Shown here piece by piece: positions 16,101-18,800 of a DNA stretch of 19,506 nt. The notes beneath the pieces are model-generated. The model was not told where the DNA came from and did not search any database. It saw only the letters and a list, made by a program, of their open reading frames with translations. Position 1 is the first letter of the stretch. Every line of letters begins with the position of its first letter. Source of the stretch: JAEUOS01 sp031423955 (GTDB lineage: Bacteria > Pseudomonadota > Gammaproteobacteria > Burkholderiales > JAEUOS01); the NCBI GenBank assembly GCA_031423955.1, contig JANPGJ010000144.1:1-19506 (forward strand). The letters run 5' to 3'. Position numbers and translations under genes: made by a program.

Positions 16101-18458
16101 GCTGGCCGAGGTGATGCTCAGGCGCCCGGCCAGCGAGATCGGCCCGCTGATGACCACATCACCGGCGGCGATGATGATCAGGTCCTTCAACTTCGCGGTC
16201 GCGCCAATCGCGCCATCCAGCGTCACTGTCCCGGCGCCAGTGGTTGTTATGGTCAGACTGGATACATCCGCCACGCTGCCGTTGATGCTGCCGGGATTGG
16301 TGATGAGGACATTGCCGGCCGTCGCGGTAATCGCTGCGTTGCCGCTCAGTACCACCGCATCGTTGATGGTGATGTTGCCGGCGACTGTGATGGTGGTGGT
16401 GCCGGCCACGTCGGTCGCCGTAAGTGCCGGGGTGACCGTGCCTGGCGCGATCGTTGTGACGACGGTGCCCGGCCCGATGGTAGTGGTGTGCCCGGAGCCA
16501 AAAATGCTCAGGCCGGCGCTGCCCGTGGCCACGATGTTGCCGCGCACAAAAACTTCGCCGCCGGCGGCTGGGTTGGAAATTACCAGCGAATCGTTGAGAA
16601 CCGTAGTTGTGTCGGGATTACCGATTTCCACGCGTTCGGTGCTATTGCCGCTGCCTACCTGGATCACCCCGGCGCCGGGCACCAGAGCTGATTGGGGCGT
16701 CGCTGGGTCGCCGCCGGCGCCGTTGCCGATCACCACCGTTCCGCTGCCGCCGTCCACCCGACCGCTGATCGAGCCGCCGGCCTCAATCAGGAAAGTGTCG
16801 CGACTGCCGTTGGCGCCAGTCAGGTTTTCGACGCGCGCAAAGTTGATCGCGGCAAACCCGGCAACGCTCAGGACGCCGGCATCCGGCCCGGTCAGGTGCC
16901 ATGTCGCGCCGGCATTAATGTCCAGGACAATATTGTCGCCCGACAGTAAGCGCCCGATGATCGTGCCGATGTCGTCGTAGGTTCCGTTGCGCTCGCCAGC
17001 ACCGCTCACGACCACGTCCGCAATTCCGGCTTGGCCGCCATGATTGACGATCGTGAACGTGATTGGGTCAGGGTCGCTGGCGTCATCAGCGGCCAGCGTT
17101 CCGGTTGTGTCGGCGTTCACCGCGCCTGCTACCGAACCATCGGCCCGGACGAGCAGGACGTTGTTTCCAAGCAACACACGTTCGCCTGTGCTCAGTGCTT
17201 CATCCATCACCGCGATTCCGGCGCCATGGTCCAAACCGACCACGTGACCGACCTCATGCAGCAAAACGCTCAACAGGTCGACCCGACCAAAAGCCGCGCT
17301 GCCGGCATCGGCGAGCAAACTATGACTGCTCAGGGTTATTCCGAACTCGCCGGATTCGGCGGGGCTCGCATCGACGAACCAGCCATGGCCGTCGGCATTG
17401 GAATCGATGGTGATCTGGTTGCCAACTGCCTGGCCCAGGATGCCGTCGGGAAGGTCAGCGATGTGGACTTTGAGTTCGGCCAGCCGCGCCGAAAACGCGC
17501 CATTGCCAACCGCAGAATTCCAGATCTGCCGTGCGCGATCAAGTACCGGCGAGAGTGACTGATCGGTCAGGCTGGGTGCAACATTTTGCGCATTTGCAGC
17601 AACGCTTGCTGTGCTGCGCAGGTAATCAACTTGGTCGGTGCTTTTGCTACCGGCCGCTGGAGGTGCGCGCGGCATTGCGTCGCCGGTTGGCTCAACAAAT
17701 GGCGCTGGTGCAAACGACAACAACCCAGCTGCGTCCGAAGTTGACGAAGTGGGTTGGCTTAAGCTGTTGTTATTGATGGCTTCTTCTGCAATGAGTACAG
17801 AAGTGGCCTGATCATTTGCCGGTGGCCCTGTAGCCGGTGGCGTGACCGTCGAAGAGGCTGAAATCGCTGGCTCGTCTGCCTGAGTCGCAGCGATCAAATA
17901 GCCATGCGCATCGGGTACATCTTGCGGCGCAGCGTATGTTTCTGCGGGCGCTACTTGGGCGATTTGCGCGCCATTTGAATCGGTGATTGCGGAGTCGGAT
18001 GCGAGGCTCTCGAAGCCATCGGCCAACATCGATTGCGCACTGGTTTCCTGATCCGCAGCGCCGCTGACTTGCTCCGCAGCCGTGCTGTTCTGCCAGCTTG
18101 CCGGCCACGACACATTGGGGGCAGGGTTGGTCGAAGCGGCAGCATCACCGCCGCGATCAGCGGCAAAAGATTCGCTATTGGTGTTGGCGTCAAGCTGTTC
18201 AACAATGGCCGTCGGGCCCTCGGATCCGTCATTGGTTTGTGCCTGGAGCAGCGCCTGATAGGCAACAACAGCCACAACGGAATCGCCGGAAAGAAGAACG
18301 CGCGGCTCCAGCGGCTCGAGTCGGAATTTTCCGTGAGCCTGCGAACTGGTGTCGCCAACCGCGCTTTTGTCCGACTTGGACTCAGGCGATCGCGACTGAA
18401 AACGGTTCTTGAACCAACTTAGCAAAGACAGCAACCCGATGAATTGACCTGACGGCAA
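1..18458 (-). CDS. Giant LEPR-XLL / matrixin-type multidomain surface protein (C-terminus beyond the left edge)
   Basis: One uninterrupted frame covers the window from about 18.5 kb down to base 1, at least about 6,150 codons. Residues below are counted from the TTG at 18458. Order: LEPR-XLL motif (47-59), low-complexity linker, matrixin-like peptidase (about 297-433), haemagglutinin-like beta-helix (about 450-1140), Asp-box propeller blades interrupted by phage-like modules and two glycine-rich repeat blocks (about 1143-4460), RTX-like stretch, long beta-rich region, C-terminal repeats. LEPR-XLL giants are generally taken to be exported or surface proteins; that is known of the family and not shown here. 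There is no classical signal peptide. The start is uncertain because no in-frame ATG precedes the LEPR motif; the first is at 18029. TTG 18509 (GAGG upstream), GTG 18497, TTG 18458 (AGGTGAT upstream) and TTG 18434 are the candidates. No frameshift was found. Confidence 0.93.
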   Translation of the reverse strand, partial: MPSGQFIGLLSLLSWFKNRFQSRSPESKSDKSAVGDTSSQAHGKFRLEPLEPRVLLSGDSVVAVVAYQALLQAQTNDGSEGPTAIVEQLDANTNSESFAADRGGDAAASTNPAPNVSWPASWQNSTAAEQVSGAADQETSAQSMLADGFESLASDSAITDSNGAQIAQVAPAETYAAPQDVPDAHGYLIAATQADEPAISASSTVTPPATGPPANDQATSVLIAEEAINNNSLSQPTSSTSDAAGLLSFAPAPFVEPTGDAMPRAPPAAGSKSTDQVDYLRSTASVAANAQNVAPSLTDQSLSPVLDRARQIWNSAVGNGAFSARLAELKVHIADLPDGILGQAVGNQITIDSNADGHGWFVDASPAESGEFGITLSSHSLLADAGSAAFGRVDLLSVLLHEVGHVVGLDHGAGIAVMDEALSTGERVLLGNNVLLVRADGSVAGAVNADTTGTLAADDASDPDPITFTIVNHGGQAGIADVVVSGAGERNGTYDDIGTIIGRLLSGDNIVLDINAGATWHLTGPDAGVLSVAGFAAINFARVENLTGANGSRDTFLIEAGGSISGRVDGGSGTVVIGNGAGGDPATPQSALVPGAGVIQVGSGNSTERVEIGNPDTTTVLNDSLVISNPAAGGEVFVRGNIVATGSAGLSIFGSGHTTTIGPGTVVTTIAPGTVTPALTATDVAGTTTITVAGNITINDAVVLSGNAAITATAGNVLITNPGSINGSVADVSSLTITTTGAGTVTLDGAIGATAKLKDLIIIAAGDVVISGPISLAGRLSITSASGKITLGGAINVAESVLLQANGATSPIQLNGAITAGTFVTGVGSSVVVDAAINTTAAGNIRLEAVGAAGSVTVNKGVQSATGNITILAGKDVIQGAAGNISTGGTSTIDVEATAGSINMAGGSLAQTAGGNIRYKAGQNAVIAQLDARKAGDRAASTIADQANWGKVNVIATSGSITDAVASANVYGSAGRLKAGVGIGSAESSIALEVITVSAVAGSGGINLNDATRVTVDVVNQVAFNRVQVNGTISAVVDGADQSDLVTTSGGNIILRTSNGGITINDGSAPADSIGINATGAGAVTLQAKGASQSITINTQVKSVSGNISLLAPVMVLNPVNLVTTGTISVVTSASTFDVNQSGTVEWISQGPAQTIGGQVEGLDQQGNPVSGAIQAIAVDPGDPNIVYVASVNGGVWKTTNINATRRMEFNDPAKAAGPDVGGVIYAVSDVFAFTAALDATVGNDGSGKFDPVPGAATTGGGAPAVKSFATLGLVADKNRLIFTAAQNGTAFDGVSVVLADTLAAAGSETAHYDVAAKRLTIYIKAGASTALQIRDAVNAAGRLTGGNGGSGAVATAVKKAVSASVVAPGAGYAPGNTITLAGGTSTQAVVLTVQTVEVVNVLSVAVKGTGYAVGDILTVSGGTANIAARIKVLSVTAGQIDTVAVERGGSYTLMPTGQVAVIGGTGTGARFTLSWGIDRVTVTTPGTYSALPANPVAQATSNGAGSAATFVLGWGVHSVSVTSPGTGYVPIPTVQASGGGGAGFTATVVTASGAVTAVNVTTSGAEFHSIPTIVFSGNGGSGALATVPSLQAVSAGIRAAGTGYLPGDTITITNANATAAAVFTVEAVRVISAAIASAGSGYTADDILTLSGGIFGVAAKIDVRTVDGTGRITGIYGIRTDPSFGGSYLGIPAGNIAVTGGSGSGALFTAVWGVDRVKVTTAGAYTALPADPVAQVSTRRGLVAGSGAGATLDIKWGIGAVTVTNAGTGYTSAPPVSFESGGSDPATALAVMKALTAEAVAPGSGYAPGDTIALAGGTSTQAAVVTVGSVKVVGTPGIAGGGTGYAQNQILTISGGTLAAAGTKAKIKVLTVSGGVIQAVALVSGGSYDAVPAGSVAVEEAGGATFTLAWGVDAVTVSTAGSYSALPVDPAAQASSSGAGLGATFDVKTWAVDKVTIVNPGGGYRALPAVGFNGVLGYQYKIVMEDANGLQTNASAAFPKVGIVLASDQHFITLSNLPVGATGTVKRLIYRTEAGGSSFKLVGEIRNNDAGQSFTDRVGDAQLGAAREISVPFPIWQPLTDQFSSLATSSLAFDPENSDILYAGTGKFSSSGSAGRALGILKTVDGGASFSLIGETEFKDLNIRKILTHNFAPATGNPLNLVLAGTLQNGSQGGLLLSKDGGATWERISGKVGSGLPFGSVTDLIAVSNAATGSKTFYASVLGDGSPYLPPANVQTGQFSDTQKYVAVIPSTDDASLWRALGNGKSMNITIGGVVYAINPQFGNIPVAGATMADVAAVIQTAVDAMVAGMGVFYSAPHLVIYSNNGTGRTVEKLEDPAAGAATSLLRTSTGGIFKSVDNGANWQLVGAADAGFLERLRKAGRISLAVQGESTNTPIIYVATVIGEKLDGIYRIDQPGDTVRFVMDSPASVEINRATLLTVKADSALPSAWSALGTTTAFTFDVTGYASKFIRPDFTGVGSMGDVAKRIAAAINDPQAGFGLNAVTVTWVQNGAQPDGEFRVFSNIGAGIGLRDQFPATSVSLFANQGTPGAHFNKTSVKFGVAAAPAIASPIELASGNIADLTIVPGSTDPEVWRRFAATRSFSVTMDFQSKDITPDFSAVTSMADVASAIQAALNDNAKGFGAGATTVVWNEDTRRLLINHANRTTGVQDIGAPKGAGLVSLIEAGAAGFDGGSGGSGVSAAATATLKALTATTAVAGRGYAPGALITLAGGTKTEATVLRVQEVKAVDVLIANAGSGYSTDDVLLLTGGTFSPQVRIRVEEINGLLTGSIKRISVVESGAYSALPVAANFDATVESRGANPLTKAVTRSGSGAQFTVVWGVKSVQIATEGTYSATPAGPVADATPPPAGQMATFNLTWGVKAIEVTVAGSGYVAPPAITVTGGGGAGVSGEATLKVVSTAVLVAGSGYRPGDTITIAGGTATTAAELFVGTVKLVGVSALVNAGTGYTAGDILTIAGGATGPAGAAKIKVLSVAGGVIQTYAVEAAGSYAVLPGDPNVAVTGGTGINARFTLNWGVNSIGTVKLTSVATLVTAGANYAVGDILTVTGGTLAPGGAAATIRVLSVRNVENPPGTVTQRGLIATYAVETAGSYVAALAAGNIAVTGGAGTGAQFTLNWGLNSVSLTSAGSYSAIPADLVQQRASSGTGTGAQLLLDWGINSVVVRQPGVGYTSGPTVAIGLPDVSWASAVASMKVISAGVATPGTAYLPGDVITLGGGTSTTAGGLTVSAVRVVGTPGIAAAGAGYAPGQILTVVGGTLAPGGSAAKIRVLTVSGTGAVQSLALESAGSYQVIPAGNVAVAEAGGATFTLVWGVDQVTVAAAGAYTVLPPMATVQQSTTRALAAGPGTGATFGINWGVESIAVSAAGRGYTTAPTFRILGGGGTGVVANVTLKAIAAAVASPGTGYAPGNTITLGGGSSTAAAVFTVATVRLAAVASKVSGGTGYIAGEILTLAGGTSAPGSAAKIKVLTVAGGVIQTYAIEAAGSYTVTPVGTVGVTGGTGTGAQFTLAWGVDTVTVNSAGTYTALPAGPVAQGATNGTGTGATLSVSWGVAGVAVANAGSGFAAIAQVGFGAAGVTIGRDSANKANQFAVLNIESATVASWKSLAQTANFSIALGGQAAADVRPDFSLVTSMDGVAAAIAKAINDVWKIRLAVALDVVRVSFDPIRLQFGIQVINGDREINSIGHPASGQSLFKAASGLLQGSALQLKTLNNLPTASNGKTFSLVADPVNPGYIYVGGTIQPAPLEQTAVGSNDYVARIFYINTAPGQLAEQQIQVVGSGANGTAPHGDSRTQLLSSNGSVFYEADDGGIFQLRDRMVAADREWVSLNGNLSLSEISSLAYDPFSDLVLAGSQDVGNQIQVASDSGTWNTLSRGDGNALGVGILKNAAGEPVFVLRYRLGNNLKYLQLDVYDLNNQLVASTSQRFKAPGVNQADYSALLADEQEGFNELPLAVNAVDANQILIGGNKRLYESLDRGVTATNVKPGAVTAVPSALAYGGWGSDGTAVRDVAYAAYGGEIWKRAPGDAFAAATTQPPGAKKITAIVMDPTNWRVAYAVDDTHLYATVDGGVTWADITPAATGNASLPANGLDALALVKVAGETGGKADANVGDVRIDLRDGSSFTVNLAAATTYLQLKDAIETASKTGVGQPARVTVSVVGGAIKLTGVGASALARVVSINGSLAARDLKLLADQAVTAANGSSITGGVVGGAINDATLLESLNVLAGKTVGVRVGKTQTDVLLVGTLDGVFRSLNPLGSPADSDSDYRRTALGSADVALAGANNDLIFTTHGAPVAGDKVQFIVTNGVAKGAERLRAFAVNGARELVFEINATSTAADIIKALNRSPVHLKVFTAGLTAFDSGIANDGSGVVANETKNLTAAPVRTVFREFGSNLPNAPVTAISYAPDIKASGKEFGDVLVVGERGRGAFKIDDAATFLTAESVLTINGDGSDNLITVAQDANNPSLIGVVIDGLVVAVYQAATIDRIVIKGLAGNDTVEFDGRIRVAAGVSFDGGTGNKNRLVVLGLDAAATRDAEIVAGAGTVNLVLTKPMALAFVNVQKVFKSVSNNNLAKFQTGLQTLAFDRTLSQAVASKQVPLVGNGLGKIITTVSQSDAPIELPSATLGPVELRGVPEASTQTLGDSESIFGRLLQGGPGGLLISQLQSAAHDFAELRNLLDGLDFTPGNVILTVDANGFARFDVTVARTFGGDTTLDVDAFGGKLRLNGSATFSVDVLLHTVIGVDDNGFYLDANAVTGPELVIDNIQIFGQIEAIGRIGFIQVSLTGGAVELDPGVRVAIDLKEPGRDPITGELDGLIRPYELSAFSALDFFTVDLEGNPAADDLKFSGNFSVAALLPGGSAPFTLVDAGLIFTWADIANPFGVVVAAKPGSASGELLAKFLNLDFQQLFLDFLTQVDHLGDQLRDVSALDTKLPAIDLSVNQIFTGAPYKIGDVLKLHDAVATYFASVDTAGPTMSGLLDAIVSDINAKMGGGALRMELVIDNGDPQLRIHVDFALRPQFTANLALGSALTDLGVNATASATVEVGAELDLSLMFGLDLSELLTTGSLGNAAFIELDNLSAAVIMGARDIDLDLDFDFLTASINNGAARVKAGANLLLKDPTPQDNRITISDLTGTPFGTLVEIRPTNPEIRIAASAIDVFVGSNPGTPQQVGMHVAGEDLGFILYGAFGATTADPMTWSYALTASGTVELVGVDGLTIQGDVAIRVNTTGRQISESIVTGGADVLVSFGAGQENYARIEGRNLALDIEGFVVASGSIVVERFDTPGTTDVFGANATAGADGTKDVIDTELHIGVHLTEVFIGAGHGTVNETGLKFTDGSIGVVVKSRVDQSKTVQDPSKFAVKGFLGAAQLVGVADITLSANNLAVEINRSGSDLAGVMVARGDGTSIDMQFSDGANIIRVNGAMTLQVLDFIYLKASISVEKTDVLSGQDLIGANNAAGPDGIDDLIATEIRFGATVEKAFVGKGRDTLDEVGLRLADGRLGLVLFNTSNQALAVQARAKFAVKGSLSVAELVGVDGLTLTSTDMAVEINRTGKTLSGVVVSTGPPGAPQVDMSFAGTADITRASGAVTLQLQDVLDLEATVSIEKTDVLSGIDLIGPGGVAGPDGIDDRVETEIRFGATVKNIPLGALSGASGGIGLKLSGGSLGLIAFATTDQSLATQAPAKYAIKGSIASASLLGIDQLSLYASNLTVEVNRSGRALTGVLVSTGPGAAPVAMDFANASDVTRASGTLALNAFSGVLVARGGFELQLGTVSTTSPSNGVSFTNASAVSVTLNNAGVFVGTGGSLSANSSAGTVINGSLGFGATVGKLTVVSLKDRGAIAASALDDRTFLGVALDDFAGDLVGLDDLLVFHAYGVDALLNKSAQGSAVATPVAKLNWSTLATTGMDLGAEKAALGATSLGALTAGVDLAVKGGVALNVLNGVLVAKGGFQIGLGQVRSADLPSGVGQDADAMTLTLTNVGVFVGTGGTLAAPSVAGDWSTSAVGNGTLGFGATVTSLGMVSIKDRGADAVAKTDDRTYLGVALDDFAGDLVGLDDILVFHAFGVDAVLNKAAHGDGVTPVTKLNWKTFSSTGLNINAAQAALNATSLGDLTASVDLAVDGSVALNV
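1180..2778 (-). repeat. C-terminal repeats, type I (about 490 bp period)
   Basis: Four copies begin near 2775, 2290, 1800 and 1310, each opening with LVGVDGL or a variant (LVGVDGLTIQG, LVGVADITLSA, LVGVDGLTLTS, LLGIDQLSLYA). Copies continue with MAVEINRTG, then SVEKTDVLSG.DLIG, then AGPDGIDD and TEIRFGATV. The TDVLSG-coding segments near 2053 and 1561 are 492 bp (164 codons) apart. The last copy changes into type II after GVLVSTG … TRASGTLALN. Confidence 0.85.
2780..4700 (-). other. Beta-rich region of unknown function
   Basis: About 640 residues with no family I recognise. Features include a helical stretch near 3710-3590 (ELLAKFLNLDFQQLFLDFLTQ), many alternating hydrophobic/polar strands rich in Asp, Val, Leu and Phe, and short runs such as ARDIDLDLDFDFLTASI near 3130. 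Composition differs from the Gly-rich blocks: more Phe, Leu and Asp, less Gly. It separates the propeller part from the C-terminal repeats. Similar long amphipathic regions occur in other LEPR-XLL giants. Confidence 0.5.
4700..5080 (-). other. GD-rich RTX-like stretch
   Basis: VLTINGDGSDNLITVAQD is followed by IDRIVIKGLAGNDTVEFDG and VSFDGGTGNKNRLVVLGLDA. The G-x-x-G-N-D and D-G-G-x-G-x-x-x-x-L motifs look like degenerate haemolysin-type calcium-binding repeats. Only two or three are present, so calcium binding is possible but not assured. Confidence 0.55.
5080..5245 (-). other. Terminal propeller blade (GRGxF type)
   Basis: FREFGSNLPNAPVTAISYAPD leads into DVLVVGERGRGAFKID. The order LPNxPVTxxxYxP … DVLVxGxxGRGAxxI is the usual closing blade of propellers in LEPR-XLL giants and in BNR proteins. 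It marks the end of the propeller-containing part. Confidence 0.7.
5245..5575 (-). other. Phage-structural-like module, copy 2
   Basis: ALAGANNDLIFTTHGAPVAGDKVQFIV, followed by ARELVFEINATSTAADIIKALN. It shares with the copy at 14770-14420 the N-D/R-L-I-F-T strand, the G-x-x-V-x-x strand and the S-T-A-x-x-I helix. It again sits between propeller blades. Confidence 0.45.
5640..6095 (-). other. Flagellin-IN / FliD-like module
   Basis: The chain reads DVRIDLRDGSSFTVNLAAATTYLQ, then LKDAIETAS, then VTVSVVGGAIKLTGVG, then INGSLAARDLKLLAD and GGAINDATLLESLNVLAGK. This order, G-x-x-F-x-V-x-L … T-x-x-x-L-x-x-A-I … V-x-x-S-x-x-x-G-x-I-x-L-T … A-A-x-D-L, is the pattern of the flagellin IN motif and related FliD repeats, which also occur in large surface proteins. 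The tail from about 5720 (TDVLLVGTLDGVFRSL) returns to a propeller strand. Confidence 0.5.
6100..7275 (-). other. Propeller blades, third group
   Basis: Blade-like segments in order: TFSLVADPVNPGYIYVGGT; SSNGSVFYEADDGGIFQL; ISSLAYDPFSDLVLAGSQD; VDANQILIGGNKRLYESLDRGV; VRDVAYAAYGGEIWKRAPGD; ITAIVMDPTNWRVAYAVDD, followed by HLYATVDGGVTWADITP. The last is a clear Asp-box blade. With the earlier groups there are perhaps ten or more blades, so more than one propeller may be present. A segment near 6720-6620 (LRYRLGNNLKYLQLDVYD) looks like a loop or inserted strand pair. Confidence 0.75.
7335..7610 (-). repeat. Fourth DUF3383-like module
   Basis: This repeats the module seen three times at 11693-10400. 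It has a Trp-led segment ASWKSLAQTANFSIALGG, then DVRPDFSLVTSMDGVAAAIAKAIND, then VVRVSFDPIRLQFGIQV. It directly follows repeat block 2 and precedes the next propeller blades. Every copy therefore sits at a boundary between propeller and repeat or between blades. Confidence 0.65.
7680..10342 (-). repeat. Glycine-rich GxGY repeat block 2 (four superunits)
   Basis: Four more copies of the a-b-c-d-e superunit begin near 10342, 9720, 8829 and 8232. The second is longer, about 890 bp, because elements (b) and (c) are duplicated inside it (GTGYTAGDILTIAGG and GANYAVGDILTVTGG, each followed by a WGxNS strand). The fourth ends without element (e). DNA identity to block 1 is locally very high: 33 of 35 bases match between 8155-8189 and 14317-14351. 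By eye, superunit 10342 resembles that at 13697, 8829 resembles 13093, and 8232 resembles 14395. Confidence 0.85.
10400..11693 (-). repeat. Three DUF3383-like modules interleaved with a propeller blade
   Basis: Homologous modules of about 85-100 residues lie at about 11693-11445, 11117-10850 and 10692-10400. Each starts with a Trp segment (SLWRALGNGKSMNITI; SAWSALGTTTAFTFDV; EVWRRFAATRSFSVTM). It continues with an (N/R/T)PxF core and a helix (TMADVAAVIQTAVD; SMGDVAKRIAAAIND; SMADVASAIQAALND). It ends with a strand such as TTVVWNEDTRRLLI. The pattern F-x-V-x-x-G … DFS … T-S-M-x-D-V-A-x-x-I-Q-x-A … V-x-W resembles the DUF3383 family of phage tail proteins. An Asp-box blade, GGIFKSVDNGANWQLVG (about 11430-11370), sits between the first two. 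Confidence 0.65.
11700..12258 (-). other. Asp-box (BNR/VPS10-type) propeller blades, second group
   Basis: Blades read SSLAFDPENSDILYAGTGKF, then GILKTVDGGASFSLIGE, then LNLVLAGTLQNGSQGGLLLSKDGGATWERI. Two good Asp-boxes are present (TVDGGASF, SKDGGATW), each preceded by a Y/L-x-A-G-T strand. Asp-box propellers are found in sialidases, sortilin/VPS10 proteins and Ycf48/HCF136. The blades probably form a binding scaffold; nothing indicates a sialidase active site. Confidence 0.78.
12260..12546 (-). other. Phage-type Ig/FnIII-like module
   Basis: About 95 residues: GYQYKIVMEDANGLQTNAS, then HFITLSNLPVGATGTVKRLIYRTEAGG, then FKLVGEIRNNDAGQSFTDRVGDAQLG. The layout YxYxVxxxDxxGxxTxxS … LxxLPxGxxGxxKRxIYRTxAGGxxFxLVxxIxDNxxxxxTD is characteristic of Ig/FnIII-like domains in phage structural proteins. 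It occurs once, between repeat block 1 and the next propeller blades. Confidence 0.65.
12545..14395 (-). repeat. Glycine-rich GxGY repeat block 1 (three superunits)
   Basis: Three superunits of about 550-700 bp start near 14395, 13697 and 13093. Each is built from ordered sub-repeats: (a) GxGYxPGxTITLAGGTSTxA; (b) GTGYxxGDILTxxGGT … KIKVLxV; (c) GGSYxxxPxGxVAVxGGTGTGAxFTLxWGVDxVTV; (d) AGxYxALPxxPVAQ … GATFxxxWGVxxVxV; (e) GTGYxxxPTVxxSGGGGxGA. Superunit 1 carries an extra (e)-like element and superunit 3 lacks (e). Similar GSGYxxxPTVxxxGGG repeats occur in phage tail-associated and bacterial surface proteins. Probably a beta-rich stalk or spacer. Confidence 0.85.
14420..14770 (-). other. Phage-structural-like module, copy 1
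   Basis: Around 14630-14560 the chain reads ADKNRLIFTAAQNGTAFDGV, followed near 14500 by KRLTIYIKAGASTALQIRDAVNA. The pattern N-x-L-x-F-T-A … G-x-x-V-x-V-x … I-x-I … G-x-S-T-A-x-x-I-x-x-A-(I/V)-N is common in phage structural proteins and large bacterial surface proteins. A second copy lies at 5575-5245. This is pattern recognition only. Confidence 0.45.
14780..15032 (-). other. First propeller-like blade (sortilin/BNR type)
   Basis: The segment VEWISQGPAQTIGG is followed by AIQAIAVDPGDPNIVYVASVNGGVWKTTN. The series AIAVDPxDPNxVYVAxxxGGVWKT is the usual start of an Asp-box (BNR/VPS10-type) propeller: strand, DPxxPxxVY, then a degenerate Asp-box. It stands alone here. The next recognisable blades begin about 2.5 kb later, near 12258. 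Confidence 0.7.
15040..17100 (-). other. Haemagglutinin-like right-handed beta-helix region
   Basis: Roughly 690 residues with almost no Cys and a high content of Gly, Ala, Val, Thr, Asn and Ile. An introductory segment (about 17100-16690) contains GTYDDIGTIIGRLLSGDNIVLD and a Gly-rich turn, DGGSGTVVIGNGAGGD. After it come short irregular rungs typical of filamentous-haemagglutinin-like beta-helices, such as GNITINDAVVLSGNAAITA, GDVVISGPISLAGRLSI, GKITLGGAINVAESV and GNIRLEAVGAAGSVTV. The assignment rests on rung periodicity seen by eye. The role, surface display or adhesion, is inferred from other proteins with such helices. Confidence 0.65.
17160..17570 (-). other. Matrixin-like zinc metallopeptidase domain
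   Basis: About 137 residues, beginning near LTDQSLSPVL and ending after the Met-turn. The catalytic signature HEVGHVVGLDH is complete at 17258-17226. It has three zinc-ligand histidines, the catalytic Glu, and the Gly of HExxHxxGxxH. A Met-turn, IAVMDEAL, follows with Met at 17207-17205. Upstream, the segment with NADGHGWFVDASPAESGEF matches the strand region seen in the matrixin-like domains of other LEPR-XLL giants. The domain is probably catalytically competent. The substrate is unknown; self-processing of the giant chain or cleavage of extracellular protein are inferences. Confidence 0.85.
18282..18320 (-). other. LEPR-XLL N-terminal motif
   Basis: The minus strand encodes LEPLEPRVLLSGD, preceded by a basic segment containing SWFKNRF and followed by a short hydrophobic run (SVVAVVAYQALL). 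LEPR-x-LL-S-G/A-D close to the N-terminus defines the LEPR-XLL family of very large bacterial proteins, where it is thought to act as a sorting or export signal. The motif fixes the true reading frame. It also shows that translation starts upstream of 18320, so the first in-frame ATG (18029) cannot be the start. Confidence 0.93.
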
Positions 18459-18608
18459 TCTGGCCCAATCACCTGAACAGCCGGATGTTCGGACCACAAT
18501 TCGCTTCAACGTACCCTCAAGTTTTCTGCTGCCGCGCCGATGTTTTCCGTATCCCCGAAGGTACGTAAAAGCGTGATTTTTGGCGCAGAGCGAGCACGAA
18601 CAAACTTG

Positions 18609-18769
18609 AAGCAGTCGCTAACATACGCGTAAAAAAGCGCTTGTGCAATAGACGCACGACATTGCGCCCCGCCTCGATTTTTTACACAAATTACATTAAA
18701 TTAAATTCATAAAACATTGTTGTTAAACGAATAAAAATTTCATCAATTAAGAAAAGCACTCACTAACAT
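18609..18769. repeat. Imperfect 16-bp direct repeat in the upstream region
   Basis: AAGCACTCACTAACAT (18754-18769) and AAGCAGTCGCTAACAT (18609-18624) match at 14 of 16 positions, and both are followed within a base or two by CGCG. The copies are 145 bp apart and flank the AT-rich promoter-like tract. They could be binding sites for a regulator, or chance. Confidence 0.4.
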
Positions 18770-18800
18770 CGCGGATTTATAAGTTTTTTTCATTGAGGTC
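18625..18800 (-). promoter_or_regulatory. AT-rich upstream region with a weak sigma-70-like promoter candidate
   Basis: About 18670-18790 is strikingly AT-rich against GC-rich surroundings, as expected for a promoter of the giant gene. On the minus strand TTAACA (18726-18721) is followed after 17 bp by TAATTT (18703-18698). The -35 matches consensus at 5 of 6 positions but the -10 at only 3 of 6. The 5' leader would be about 190-250 bases depending on the start codon. No riboswitch fold was recognised in it. Confidence 0.3.

Noticed and set aside
18027..18029. First in-frame ATG as the start of the giant gene
   Set aside because: The LEPR-XLL motif is encoded upstream in the same open frame at 18320-18282, so the start must be further upstream.
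17951..18358. Minus-strand frame of 135 codons with an ATG
   Set aside because: It is in a different minus frame from the one carrying LEPLEPRVLLSGD and HEVGHVVGLDH across the same bases; a shadow of the giant gene's linker.
18430..18800. Riboswitch (for example cyclic-di-GMP) in the leader
   Set aside because: I could not find the conserved core bases or a convincing multi-stem fold by eye; a covariance-model search would be needed to support one.
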